DNA of 64,000 bases from Spirochaetaceae bacterium (GTDB taxonomy: Bacteria > Spirochaetota > Spirochaetia > SZUA-6 > Bin103). How positions within the stretch are numbered: the stretch's first letter is position 1; the number at the start of each line of letters is the position of its first letter. The stretch covers positions 1 through 64,000 of the forward strand of contig JAPPGB010000090.1 of assembly GCA_028821475.1 (NCBI GenBank), read 5' to 3'. The notes under the pieces are model-generated. The model was given only the letters and a program-made list of their open reading frames with translations, did not search any database and was not told the DNA's origin. The translations under genes were made by a program, and so were the position numbers. Shown here one piece after another: positions 35,702-44,407 of the stretch.

Positions 35702-38674
35702 TTACGGCAGGTTCAGCGGTATGTCGACCTCGGGCCCGCGCCGTGCACGGTACGTGGGCACCGCCTGGTTTCCGTGCGACATGTGCAGATGCAGGAACAC
35801 CTTACCGCTCGCAGGGGCGACCTCGCTTACCGCGATCATCTGGTTCAGCGCAACCGTCGCGCCTTGGACGTTACCCCACGAAATAAGCCAGCGGCCTTCC
35901 TCCACCTCCTCGACGGAACCCATGGAGAGGGAGTGCCCATACTCGTTCGGCAGCCGATAGTCGTGGATCAGGGCGGCTTGTGTCCCCGATGAGATGTCGT
36001 ACTCCACCACTCGGGTGAAAGTCGGCTGTTCCTTCCTTGGGCCGAGGCAGCGGACACCGTTGTCGAACAGCAGGACCGTCTCCCGATCGGTGAGCACCGC
36101 GGTGTGTTGCCCGCAGAACTCACCCTCCGGGTCGTCGACGATCTCCAGGAACTCCGCATCCGACGCCGCGCCGGGATCGGTACCGCCGAGCTTCCACACG
36201 ATGTCTCCGCTGCCGTCGGACCGCTTGATGCGCAGGACCTGGGAGCACCCGCGAGACGAGACGATGACGTCACCATCGACAACCTGCAGCGAGTTGATGA
36301 ACGCGTATCTGCCATCAAGGCTGCCCATCTGGCAGTCGCTGGGCTTCATGGTGCTCCGATGATCCCAGGAGTTCCAATAGAAATCGGAGCCGCCGAAGAC
36401 CGGGTCGTACTCGCGAATTATCGAGTCCACGACCTCCAATTCTCCCAACGGATTCCCGTCGCGATCGGTAAACCCGCTGAAATCGCGCTTGGCGGTGTTC
36501 GTCAGGAGGCCTATGACGTCACCATCTTCGGTAACTCTGAGATCGTGACCGTTGGTTCGTGAAGCATACACGGTGATGTCGTGGATGAGATTGAATTTGG
36601 ACGACAGCAGTTGACGGCCATGCAGGTATTTCACCGTCCGGTTGTTCGCCCTGATCGGGAAGCGGACAGGACCGAATACCCAACCGCCTCTGGCACGATG
36701 GAGCCTCGGGACACCGTTGTTGTCGAGCACGGCCATGTATTTCACATTCCTGTCGTCGGGGCCGGGGTAGCGCGGAGTGACGAACAGGAACCCTTCCGAG
36801 ACGTCGTCCGTCTTCGTCAACACGGCGATGGTGGGAAAGTCGTCCGGCAGACAGTGCACGACGTAGCGCGCCGTCTCGCCGCCGTCGCTGAGCTCGATGG
36901 CAACGTCGTGGTCTTGATCCACCGATAGCTGCACGTCGAGCATCCCTTGCGCCACCTGGTGGTCGGCCGGGTCGGCGCGCAGCAGGGTCAGCGTGGCGCC
37001 GTCACGGCCGGCGGCGGCGGTCACCTGCAGCGTCGTGGGGCTGGCGCAGGTCAGCGCGTAGTGGTGGATGCCGGAGTCGAATGCGGGATACATCGTGCCG
37101 CCGCCGGTCACCTGCAGGGAGGTCAGCAGTAGCGGCGGCGGCTCATCGTCATCCTCGATGGTGCCGGTGGCGCTCCTGGTGGACGCCTCCAGCGTGGCGT
37201 TCGCCGCCGCGCTCAGCGTCACCGTGAACGTCTCCCGATCGTCCTCGTCCAGGGTGTCGTCGGCGACCACCACCGTCACCGTGCGCGCCGCCGCGCCGGC
37301 GTCGAAGGTCAGCGTGCCGTTCACCGCCGTGTAGTCCTCACCCGCGGTGGCGCTGCCGTCCGCCGTGGCGTAGTGCACGGTCACGGTCCGACCGCTGGCC
37401 GGTGTCAGGCTCACCGCGAACCGCATCGTGCCGTCCCCCTGCCCTTCGACCAGGCCGGCGTCGGCGATTTCGAGCCGCGGCGGCGGGTCGTCGTCCTCGA
37501 TGGTCCCCGCCACGGTGGCGGTGACGCCGCCACCTGCCAGCGGCACCGTCGCGTTGCTCAGCGTCACCGTGAGCCGCTCTTCGTCGGGCTCGTCCAGCAG
37601 GTCGTCCAGGACGGTGACCTCGATGGTCAGCGCAGCGGTGGATCCGGCTGGAAGGCTCAGCGTGCCGGTGGCCCGCGCGTAGTCCTCTCCCTCGGTGGCG
37701 GTATCGTCCGCGGTGGCGTAGTCCACGGTCGCCGTACGTCCGCCGGCCCGGCTCAGGGTCACCGCGAAGCTCAGCACGGCCCCCCGCTCGGAGACGCGCG
37801 CGGGCGCCACCCCCAGGGTGGACACATCGTCTTCCACGATCGTCACCGGCAGCGCCGCGTGGGCGCCGTCGTAGCCGCCGCCGCGCACGTCGTGCGCCAG
37901 GGGCACCGCGGCGTCCGCCAACGCGTCGGCGTCCTGGGCCGCGGTGACGGTTACCGTCTGCGCCAGCTCCCAGTCGGCAGCCGTGAACGACAGCTCCGGC
38001 GGCGCCACGGAGAGCTCGGTCGAGCCAGGCCGCGGCGTCACCGTGACCGTGCCGGTGGGCTGCGAGCCGAGCCGCACCGTGTAGCTGGCGGAGCCGCCCT
38101 CGGGGACATTCAGCGCTGCCGGCTCGACCACCACGACGCGGGCGGCGGTGGCGTCCTCGCCGCCGCCGCCGCCGTCGCCGTCGTCGTCGTTGTCGCCGCC
38201 GTTGTCGCCGTCGTCGTCCTCGATGGTGGCCGTTGCCACCGCCAGCGTCGCACCGCCCTTGTCGCTGAGGCGCAGGGTGAAGGTTTCACTCGCCTCGGCG
38301 ATCCGGTCGTCGAGGATGGTCACCTCGACCGGCTGCGCCAGGGTCGACCCGGCGGGGAAGGACAGGGAGCCGCTCGCCTGCCGGTAGTCTTCGCCGGCGG
38401 TCGCGGTACCGTCCTCGGTGGCGTAGGAGATCGTGGTCGGTGCGTCGGAGGCGGCCGGACGGCTCACCGCAAAGCGCAGTACCCCGTCGGCCTCGCCGGC
38501 GTGGACGTCGGCGAGGGCCCACGTCGGCGGCGACCCGTCGTCCCGCGCCGCCGGCTCCTCCGGCGACCCGGCGGACGGCTCCTCGGACGAACCGGCGGAC
38601 GGCAGGTTCGGCACCTCGCAGGCCGCCAGCAGCACCATCACACCGCACCCCGCCCGCCGCACGATGCCCCAAAC
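35702..38674 (-). CDS. Lipoprotein with Calx-beta repeats and an arylsulfotransferase-like domain
   Basis: About 990 residues. GTG 38674 gives a lipoprotein signal (RRAGCGVMVLLAAC, lipobox Cys). Four Calx-beta-type repeats follow, each with an ATAGEDY motif and a TVTILDD- or EDDD-type ending. An acidic Asp/Gly microsatellite linker lies after the first. The C-terminal roughly 400 residues match the arylsulfotransferase (ASST) beta-propeller type: HDITVYASRTNGHDLRVTED, WNSWDHRST, INSLQVVDGDVIVSSRG, IVWKLGG, FCGQHTAVL, RVVEYDISSG. Sulfotransfer from phenolic sulfates or an adhesin role are both possible. The frame is open to 38803 but that part overlaps an upstream pseudogene. Confidence 0.8.
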   Translation of the reverse strand, partial: VWGIVRRAGCGVMVLLAACEVPNLPSAGSSEEPSAGSPEEPAARDDGSPPTWALADVHAGEADGVLRFAVSRPAASDAPTTISYATEDGTATAGEDYRQASGSLSFPAGSTLAQPVEVTILDDRIAEASETFTLRLSDKGGATLAVATATIEDDDGDNGGDNDDDGDGGGGGEDATAARVVVVEPAALNVPEGGSASYTVRLGSQPTGTVTVTPRPGSTELSVAPPELSFTAADWELAQTVTVTAAQDADALADAAVPLAHDVRGGGYDGAHAALPVTIVEDDVSTLGVAPARVSERGAVLSFAVTLSRAGGRTATVDYATADDTATEGEDYARATGTLSLPAGSTAALTIEVTVLDDLLDEPDEERLTVTLSNATVPLAGGGVTATVAGTIEDDDPPPRLEIADAGLVEGQGDGTMRFAVSLTPASGRTVTVHYATADGSATAGEDYTAVNGTLTFDAGAAARTVTVVVADDTLDEDDRETFTVTLSAAANATLEASTRSATGTIEDDDEPPPLLLTSLQVTGGGTMYPAFDSGIHHYALTCASPTTLQVTAAAGRDGATLTLLRADPADHQVAQGMLDVQLSVDQDHDVAIELSDGGETARYVVHCLPDDFPTIAVLTKTDDVSEGFLFVTPRYPGPDDRNVKYMAVLDNNGVPRLHRARGGWVFGPVRFPIRANNRTVKYLHGRQLLSSKFNLIHDITVYASRTNGHDLRVTEDGDVIGLLTNTAKRDFSGFTDRDGNPLGELEVVDSIIREYDPVFGGSDFYWNSWDHRSTMKPSDCQMGSLDGRYAFINSLQVVDGDVIVSSRGCSQVLRIKRSDGSGDIVWKLGGTDPGAASDAEFLEIVDDPEGEFCGQHTAVLTDRETVLLFDNGVRCLGPRKEQPTFTRVVEYDISSGTQAALIHDYRLPNEYGHSLSMGSVEEVEEGRWLISWGNVQGATVALNQMIAVSEVAPASGKVFLHLHMSHGNQAVPTYRARRGPEVDIPLNLP

Positions 38675-38729
38675 CGAGCCGGCAGACCGTACCGCCTCCG
38701 GGCTCGGTGAGCGGCGTGCGCCCCGCGCA

Positions 38730-39232
38730 CTACTCCGCCGGCGGAAAATTGAGCGGTATGGCAAGATCGGCTTCCGCTTCGCGGTACACGCGGCCGGTAC
38801 CATATTGCTCGCCGTGCCCGGTCATGCGTACCCGAAAGATCTCGTTGCCGGTGGGGTCCACCTCGCTCACCGCGATGGTCGGGCCGTTGTTGCCCCAGGT
38901 GATCAGCCAGTTGCCGTTCGGCATGGCGGTCACTCCACCCCCGGAGGCGGCAAAGCCGTCCCGCTCCGGCAGCCGATACTCGCGCACGAAGCGCGCCTCC
39001 GTACCGGAAGAGATGTCGTACTCCACGATGCGGCTCACCGGCGGCAGATCCTTGCGCGGCCCCAGGCAGTGGTTGCCGTTGTCGAACATCAGTACCGACC
39101 CGGCCGGCGTTGCGCGCTCAACCGGGCGAGGTCGGCCCGTGCGTCGCCCCCCGGCACTTGGCAACCGGCGAGCAACAGCGACACGCACACGGCACCGAGC
39201 GCTGCCGAACCGTGGCGCCAACCGGCGCTCAT
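38730..39232 (-). pseudogene. Arylsulfotransferase-like lipoprotein, internally deleted and frameshifted
   Basis: The ATG at 39232 opens a lipoprotein signal peptide (GAVCVSLLLAGC) and about 40 residues. The frame then shifts into SVLMFDNGNHCLGPRKD, which aligns with the last roughly 120 residues of the neighbouring 35702-38674 protein (for example RIVEYDISSGTEARFV and NWLITWGNNGPTIAVSEV). The central propeller is missing. The start overlaps the stop of the lipoprotein gene at 39229, so the two were once an operon. Confidence 0.75.
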
Positions 39233-39834
39233 CGGCAGTAATACCCAAACGGATCGTCCGGCGTTGGCGGACACTGTGCGTTGGCGAGTTCGACGGTGAG
39301 TTCGTAGGGGCCGGTCGAGCCGTTCTCTCCTGTCACGCGGATGTAGTAAGTGCCCGCGGCGAGGCTCCCTTCCCAGAGGAAGTTGTTCGACGCCGCCATG
39401 GTATTGAACTTCCACGAGCGGTCCGGATTCGGCGTGTCGATGTTCGCATCGGCCCCCCATACGCAAGGGGCCTCAGCCTCGTGCCGTTCTCCCCGGCACT
39501 CGGTAGTGATCGGGATACGGTCCTGGTCTTCCACCTGCCCCGCGGTGTCCGTGGCGCCGGTGGTCATCACCACGACGGTATTGAAGTCGTTTTTGAGTAC
39601 CAACTCGAAGTAGTCGATGTCCTCCGCGCCGTCGATGCTGCCTTCGGCTCTATAGTCGGGGCCCGTCGCGGCATCCGGAGAGATCACCAGGGGAGTCGGC
39701 GTGAACTTCAAGGTCGCACTGCTGCAGCCGATCAACAGCGGGATGATCCCGAGCGCCAATCCCGCCGCAAACAACAGTTTTTCCAGGGTGCCATCGAAGC
39801 GTGGTGGTCGTGCCGTCGCGCGGTTGCCTGACAT
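39229..39834 (-). CDS. Secreted lipoprotein with a pre-peptidase C-terminal (PPC)-like domain
   Basis: About 201 residues from ATG 39834 (MSGNRATARP). A signal peptide LLFAAGLALGIIPLLIGC ends in a lipobox Cys. The body resembles PPC domains: IDGAEDIDYFELVLKNDFNT, VVVMTTGATDT and GTYYIRVTGENGSTGPYEL are the typical strands. Its role is unknown; PPC domains aid secretion or binding of extracellular proteins. It precedes the broken sulfotransferase lipoprotein gene with overlapping stop and start. The longer frame to 39936 is rejected because it runs through the promoter. Confidence 0.75.
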   Translation of the reverse strand: MSGNRATARPPRFDGTLEKLLFAAGLALGIIPLLIGCSSATLKFTPTPLVISPDAATGPDYRAEGSIDGAEDIDYFELVLKNDFNTVVVMTTGATDTAGQVEDQDRIPITTECRGERHEAEAPCVWGADANIDTPNPDRSWKFNTMAASNNFLWEGSLAAGTYYIRVTGENGSTGPYELTVELANAQCPPTPDDPFGYYCR

Positions 39835-39841
39835 GATGTCT

Positions 39842-39886
39842 AGTTTAGACACCGCAGAAACACTCTTCGATATCGGTTTTGATAAA
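39842..39886 (-). promoter_or_regulatory. Promoter of the PPC lipoprotein gene with the shared 21-bp element
   Basis: On the minus strand the 21-bp element (39886-39866) is followed after 18 bases by TAAACT (39847-39842) as -10. The element matches 19 of 21 bases of the one at 33152-33172. The -10 ends 7 bases before the ATG at 39834, so the mRNA may be leaderless or nearly so. Confidence 0.55.
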
Positions 39887-39942
39887 GACTGCGATGTTTT
39901 GATGAACCTCGGTACCGCTTTTTGGAGGTCGGGCACTACCAG

Positions 39943-40085
39943 TTACGGCAGGTTCAGCGGTATGTCGACCTCGGGCCCGCGCCGTGCACGGCAGGTGGCC
40001 ACGGCCTGGGTTTCCGTGCGACAGGTGCAGGTGCAGGAAACACCTTACCGCTCGCAGGCGGCTACCTCGCTCACCGCTATCAGTG
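39943..40085 (-). pseudogene. 3' fragment of an arylsulfotransferase-like gene
   Basis: About 140 bases are nearly identical to the 3' end of the 35702-38674 gene, from its TAA stop back about 45 codons, with extra single bases that break the frame (for example near 40009). No other part of the gene is present. It joins directly to the sugar-kinase remnant at 40093. Confidence 0.8.
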
Positions 40086-40092
40086 CCGCCGG

Positions 40093-40243
40093 GGCCTCGT
40101 CGACCAGCGCCGCCTTGCCGGCCATCGCCTCCGCGACGGCAGGATCGTGGTCAACCTCAGCCCGGCGGTGCGGATGCGCGTGACGCCGGAATCAGCGCGG
40201 GGTGCCGCACGGGCGCCGCCCGCGCTGGGGACGGTCTCTACTA
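40093..40243 (-). pseudogene. Decayed copy of the GHMP kinase gene
   Basis: The minus strand begins with VETVP and RIRTA, matching METHP and RIRTA of the kinase at 30733-31818. It then jumps, out of frame, to DNA encoding DHDPAVAEAMAGKAALVDEA, equivalent to residues near 235-255 of the intact protein. About 200 central codons and the 3' end are missing. Its position downstream of methyltransferase copy 2 mirrors the intact pair. Confidence 0.8.
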
Positions 40244-40293
40244 TGCTCCCCGACCGACCGCCGGCGTACGCGGCTCCCCGCCCATCCCGCCGG

Positions 40294-41202
40294 TCACGCG
40301 GCGAACAGCGCGAAGGCGAAGTTGGGCGCCGGTGCGGTCATGTCGCTGCGCCCGGCCAGGTAGCGCCGTGCCTGCTGCTCGGGTGATACGTGGTCGAGTT
40401 CGGTGAAGCCGGCGCGGCGCAGTTCGGTATTCAGTTCGTCCGGCGTGAACATCGACAGCATCGGTTCGCCGCGCTTGGCGACGAACTGGTCGAGCTTGTC
40501 GGCGAACAGCAGGCCGTCGGCGGGCACGAGATGGCGGGGATACTTGTAGTCGAGGGCGACTCGGGTGCCGGGCGCCGCCACCGCGCCGATGCGGCCGAAC
40601 GTGTCGCGGACGGCGTCGCGCGTCAGGTAGTAGGAGGTGCCCAGCCAGGAGAAGAACGCCGGCACCGCGCTGTCGTAGCCGGCCCGCGTGAGAGCCTCGT
40701 CGAGCCGCTCGGTCTCGAAATCCACCGGGGTAAACACGAGGTTTGCCGGCAGGTGGCCGTTTATGCTGAGCAGCTTGTCGCGTTTCAGGTCCTGCGACGC
40801 CGGACGATCGACCTCGAAGATGCGCAGCCGGCCGGCGAGGTCTCCCTGGCGAAGGCAGAAGGAATCGAGGCCCGCGCCGAGGATCACGTATTGCCGGGCT
40901 CCGGCCGCCACCGCTTCACGCAGGTGGTCCTCGGCGAAGCGCAGGCGCAGGATGTTCTCGGTGTGGATCGGTTTGAACTGCTTCAGGAGCCGATGCACGA
41001 TGATCCTGTTCATCGCCCAGTTGTTGGCGACCAGCCGCCAGAACGGGGTGATCATCTGGATCGCGTAGGTGTCGGCGACAATCGGGGGCTGGTGCCAGCG
41101 CAGGTGGCTGGCGCGGATCGCCGCCGCGAGCACGGCCGTCGTGCTGGCGCGCTTGGCGCGCGTTTCCTGCCTGCTGTCGGACGCCACGGCCCCACTATCC
41201 AT
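40294..41202 (-). CDS. PPM-type SAM-dependent methyltransferase, copy 2
   Basis: About 302 residues, with the same motifs as copy 1: ARQYVILGAGLDSFCLRQ, IFEVDRPASQDLKRD, FTPVDFETERLDEAL, FFSWLGTSYYLT and the C-terminal APAPNFAFALFAA. Differences from copy 1 are scattered and the frame is intact, so both are probably functional. ATG 41202 is chosen; GTG 41189 is the position equivalent to the copy 1 start. The substrate is unknown. Confidence 0.85.
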   Translation of the reverse strand: MDSGAVASDSRQETRAKRASTTAVLAAAIRASHLRWHQPPIVADTYAIQMITPFWRLVANNWAMNRIIVHRLLKQFKPIHTENILRLRFAEDHLREAVAAGARQYVILGAGLDSFCLRQGDLAGRLRIFEVDRPASQDLKRDKLLSINGHLPANLVFTPVDFETERLDEALTRAGYDSAVPAFFSWLGTSYYLTRDAVRDTFGRIGAVAAPGTRVALDYKYPRHLVPADGLLFADKLDQFVAKRGEPMLSMFTPDELNTELRRAGFTELDHVSPEQQARRYLAGRSDMTAPAPNFAFALFAA

Positions 41203-41288
41203 AGCCGAATCCGCCCACCCTGTACAGCACCGGGGTGGCACGCCTGGCCGGGCCGGCTCGGCGGACTATAGTTCCTTGCCCGCCATAC

Positions 41289-42161
41289 TCACCCATCGAC
41301 GCAAACTGACTGGTTGTTCCACGGGACTGCCGCCAAGAACGCGGCGAGTTCCTTACTCAGTTCGGAGCTCTCGAACTGTAATCGTGGCAGACCCCCTCGG
41401 CCGATAACAATGGACATGGGATCGCCCGGGTGATTGAATTGACCCGTGACCGTGATTAACGCTTTCAGGCGCTCCGCCTCTCGATTGGAAACCTTGTCCT
41501 CTATGTGCTTGTTCTCATCGACAAAGCGCTCCGCCTCTGCGTACCGTTGCGGCCAAGCACCTCTCACCATAGGCACCAAGTGATCCTCGATCGTACCCAC
41601 TGGATCGTCAGTCCCCCTGTGAAACACGAAACAACCAACAGGAACGGTTGTACCATCCACCCACTTACCGTGTTCAAGGCTCTCAAGATCGCCAAAGTGC
41701 GTGCGGTAACGCTCGCAGAATCCTGCAAGCGTAGCGCTGACACCCTCTCCGTTTGCGTCGAACAGGAAGGCAGCCGCGTATTCGGATACCTCGAATGTGC
41801 CGGTTGGCACATTCGTGAGCGTGGTCGCCAGATCTTGAAGGAGCTTCAGAATGTCGTCGCTCTGATCCTGTCCGTGAGTGCGAATCATGAAGAACATCGT
41901 ATTGGTAGAGACGCTCTCAACTATTGATTCGAAGGAAGGCAGCGGCGGGTGCAGGGCGCCACGGACCGAAAGGTCACCGAGCGCATGTTGTTCGATTCGC
42001 TGAGCGATGAGGCCCCTTCTCGCGACTCCGCCCGGGCCAAATGGGGAGGGTAGCTCGCTGATCAGCTTGTCAACCCACTTGCATTCGCCATGCGTTCCCA
42101 GACTCCGTTGCGCAAACACGATATCGTGACGACCTTCACAAAATACCAAGACCGCCCTCAT
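41289..42161 (-). CDS. TOPRIM-like (DUF3226/OLD-associated type) protein partnered with ParB-AAA ATPase
   Basis: A 290-residue protein. LVFCEGRHDIVFAQ (EGxxD) near the N-terminus and AAAFLFDANGEGVSAT (acidic D-x-N/D loop) around residue 130 fit a compact TOPRIM metal site, as in OLD-family and DUF3226-like proteins. VGCFVFHRGTDDPVGTIEDH is a further family-like segment. The start overlaps the stop of the ATPase gene by 4 bases, so the two are coupled. By analogy with PARIS (AAA ATPase AriA with TOPRIM AriB) and OLD/Gabija, it may be a nuclease effector held by the ATPase. The family call is moderate; the pairing is firm. Confidence 0.65.
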   Translation of the reverse strand: MRAVLVFCEGRHDIVFAQRSLGTHGECKWVDKLISELPSPFGPGGVARRGLIAQRIEQHALGDLSVRGALHPPLPSFESIVESVSTNTMFFMIRTHGQDQSDDILKLLQDLATTLTNVPTGTFEVSEYAAAFLFDANGEGVSATLAGFCERYRTHFGDLESLEHGKWVDGTTVPVGCFVFHRGTDDPVGTIEDHLVPMVRGAWPQRYAEAERFVDENKHIEDKVSNREAERLKALITVTGQFNHPGDPMSIVIGRGGLPRLQFESSELSKELAAFLAAVPWNNQSVCVDG

Positions 42162-44407
42162 CGTACTACTCGGAGGTCGAAATCAACTGCGTCGTTGAGC
42201 TTCCGAAGTGTATCGCCGGAGTAGCGCTTCGCCGTCGCGCGCTCGCCCGCACGGCTGATGGCATAGCCGACGACGCCGTCAATGTCGTTCCCATTCAGGA
42301 GGAACGCATCTATCGCCTCCTTGCTATGGGTTGAAAGGAATACCTGAACCTTGAGTCTGGCCGCGAGGTCTTGCACTAGGCGCGTAAACTCGACGAGGAG
42401 TTCTGTATGTATTGCATTCTCAAATTCGTCAATGAGTAGCACCCCGCCACGAACGCCGGCACACAGCAGCCCGATCTCAAAAACACGCCGAACACCCTCA
42501 CCGAACGCCGCAAGGTCGGGTGCCCGGGGAAATTCATCGTGCGTCACAAGAAAACGGTCGAACCGATCTGCCAACTCAATATTATGGAGGCCGGGATCAA
42601 CGTGGTCCCGAATGAAGTTGATGATCTGTGGTTTTGATCCGATCTCCAAGCTTTCCTTGTTGGAGTGTGCAAGTGTCTCCGGACGGTTGGCTGAAAATGG
42701 CGTGGTGAAAATAGAGCGACAGAGCCAATGCTGTCCCTGAAAAGTGGTCCTCCGGGGACGGTCGCTGAAAAACACCACCTCTGTACTCTGCTTATGATGT
42801 CCGTAGTGCGAATCGATCGTGAGCGCCGAAAGAAACGAGGTCTGGTCTTCAACGTCCGGTTCGGGTTCGTCCGCGATCGAAAACTCGACGCTTGCGGTGT
42901 TTTCCGGGATCTCATCAAAGCACCCGGAGACACGCGCCCGGCGCGGAAGCTGATCGACGAGCCAAAGGGGCGGCGGATCACTCTCCATCCGACCGCGCCA
43001 GCGGATCGCGTCCAGTAGCGCTCGCTCGTCGTTCTGGTGTGCAAGAAAGTATATGGCTTCAAGTAGCGAGGTCTTTCCGGCGTTGTTCAAGCCAACGATG
43101 AGATTGACTTGACCAAGGTGCTCAAGGGATAGACCACCGATCCCACGGTACCCTTCAATATGAATCGAAGAAAACCGAGATTGGGTGATTTCGTTGAAGG
43201 GCTGCCACGGTAGGCGGGGGCCTGCGGCCGGCGGCTGCCGCTTGCGGGCCAGCAATATGCCCTGGAGCCTGCCAATGAGTTGTTCGACTTCGTCGAGTTC
43301 GCTTGAACCCAAGTCACCGAGCCGGCTGTTGAGCTTTTGGATCCCTCGATCGCACGACTTGAAAGCACCCTCGATCTCGCTTCTGACCAGAAGACCACTC
43401 GACAGCGTTGCTTCCTGCAGACTACGAGTTGCGTCGAGGCTCTTGACGGCCTCGGGATCCGCGATGATCTTTCCGAGCTCGCGAACATGGCCTATCGTGG
43501 TGATCACAGGATCGGGCGATGATCGGATATCAACATCCTCGCCGACGTCCTCTCCGTCATCGGTTTCTGCTTCGCGTGACATCCAGGAAAACAGACGATC
43601 GAGATTCGGTTGATTGCCTGCCTCGCGTCTTGTGTGGTCCCAAGAAAGCCAAGCACGAATTCCCTGGCTCTGGAGAACTTCACGGAATAGGTTGTACTGA
43701 TCAGACTGCAGTTGGTCGCCGTAGTCGCTCCTCTTGTAGGCGTCGACCAAAGCGAGCGTTCTCACCGATAGGTTGAACTCTCGTTTGCTTACACCGAGTG
43801 CACGGCAAACCTGATCCGCGTCGTTGCCGAAGCGCGGAAGTAGCTGTTCCATTGCTCGTGCTCGGTTAATGGCGGGCCAGCGGCGCTTGCCGGAAATATG
43901 GTGTAGGCCCATCATCACCAACCGATTACGCTCACCCGCATCACGGTACAAAACGACTGGCAACTCGGAGAATCGAGCGCTATCGAGACTGCCGAGGTCG
44001 ATCGCACCCTCTTCATACCTGCGCTGCAAGTACTTGAGCGTGGCGACACGCCGATTGCCCTCGATTACTACGAATCGCCCCTTGTCCGTACGTTGCACCA
44101 GGATCGGATCTATGTCGAGCCAACCGTTTGCTTCGATGCTGGCGACTAGGTCTCGAACATTCTCCTGCTGGCGGCCTAGCACGATGCTAGTTGTGCGTCG
44201 CTGCACGTCTGCATCAAAAACGCGACCTGGAGGGACAAACCTGTAGTCGGGATGGTCCACGAAGCGGAAGTTGTTCGGATCAAGGTAGAGGCTGCTGAGC
44301 GACAGGGACTGTCGCCGGCTACTCATCTGATCAGCGATCTCGTCATTCATGGGGGAACCTACTTTGCGTCCTACATAGAGGGCTTGCATCCTGTGATTGG
44401 CGTGCAT
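42158..44407 (-). CDS. ParB/Srx-domain fused to AAA (AAA_15/21-type) ATPase
   Basis: Up to 749 residues in three parts. Residues about 75-135 are ParB-like: VRDLVASIEANGWLDIDPI then RFVVIEGNRRVATLKYLQRR, the GNRR motif. A ParB-like helix-turn-helix follows (VCRALGVSKREFNLSVRTL). From about 405 there is an OLD/RecF-like ATPase: Walker A IVGLNNAGKTSLLEAIYFL, FGEGVRRVFEIGL, Walker B GVLLIDEFENAIHTELL, and FLSTHSKEAIDAF. ParB domains bind CTP or DNA, but here no ParA is nearby. ATG 44350 (MNDEIADQ) is an alternative start. It overlaps the TOPRIM gene downstream; a defence role is inferred. Confidence 0.8.
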   Translation of the reverse strand: MHANHRMQALYVGRKVGSPMNDEIADQMSSRRQSLSLSSLYLDPNNFRFVDHPDYRFVPPGRVFDADVQRRTTSIVLGRQQENVRDLVASIEANGWLDIDPILVQRTDKGRFVVIEGNRRVATLKYLQRRYEEGAIDLGSLDSARFSELPVVLYRDAGERNRLVMMGLHHISGKRRWPAINRARAMEQLLPRFGNDADQVCRALGVSKREFNLSVRTLALVDAYKRSDYGDQLQSDQYNLFREVLQSQGIRAWLSWDHTRREAGNQPNLDRLFSWMSREAETDDGEDVGEDVDIRSSPDPVITTIGHVRELGKIIADPEAVKSLDATRSLQEATLSSGLLVRSEIEGAFKSCDRGIQKLNSRLGDLGSSELDEVEQLIGRLQGILLARKRQPPAAGPRLPWQPFNEITQSRFSSIHIEGYRGIGGLSLEHLGQVNLIVGLNNAGKTSLLEAIYFLAHQNDERALLDAIRWRGRMESDPPPLWLVDQLPRRARVSGCFDEIPENTASVEFSIADEPEPDVEDQTSFLSALTIDSHYGHHKQSTEVVFFSDRPRRTTFQGQHWLCRSIFTTPFSANRPETLAHSNKESLEIGSKPQIINFIRDHVDPGLHNIELADRFDRFLVTHDEFPRAPDLAAFGEGVRRVFEIGLLCAGVRGGVLLIDEFENAIHTELLVEFTRLVQDLAARLKVQVFLSTHSKEAIDAFLLNGNDIDGVVGYAISRAGERATAKRYSGDTLRKLNDAVDFDLRVVR

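Noticed and set aside
42158-44407. The ParB-like protein as part of a plasmid or chromosome partition system
   Set aside because: No ParA, replication gene or parS-like repeats are near, and the larger part of the protein is an OLD/RecF-like ATPase coupled to a TOPRIM-like gene.
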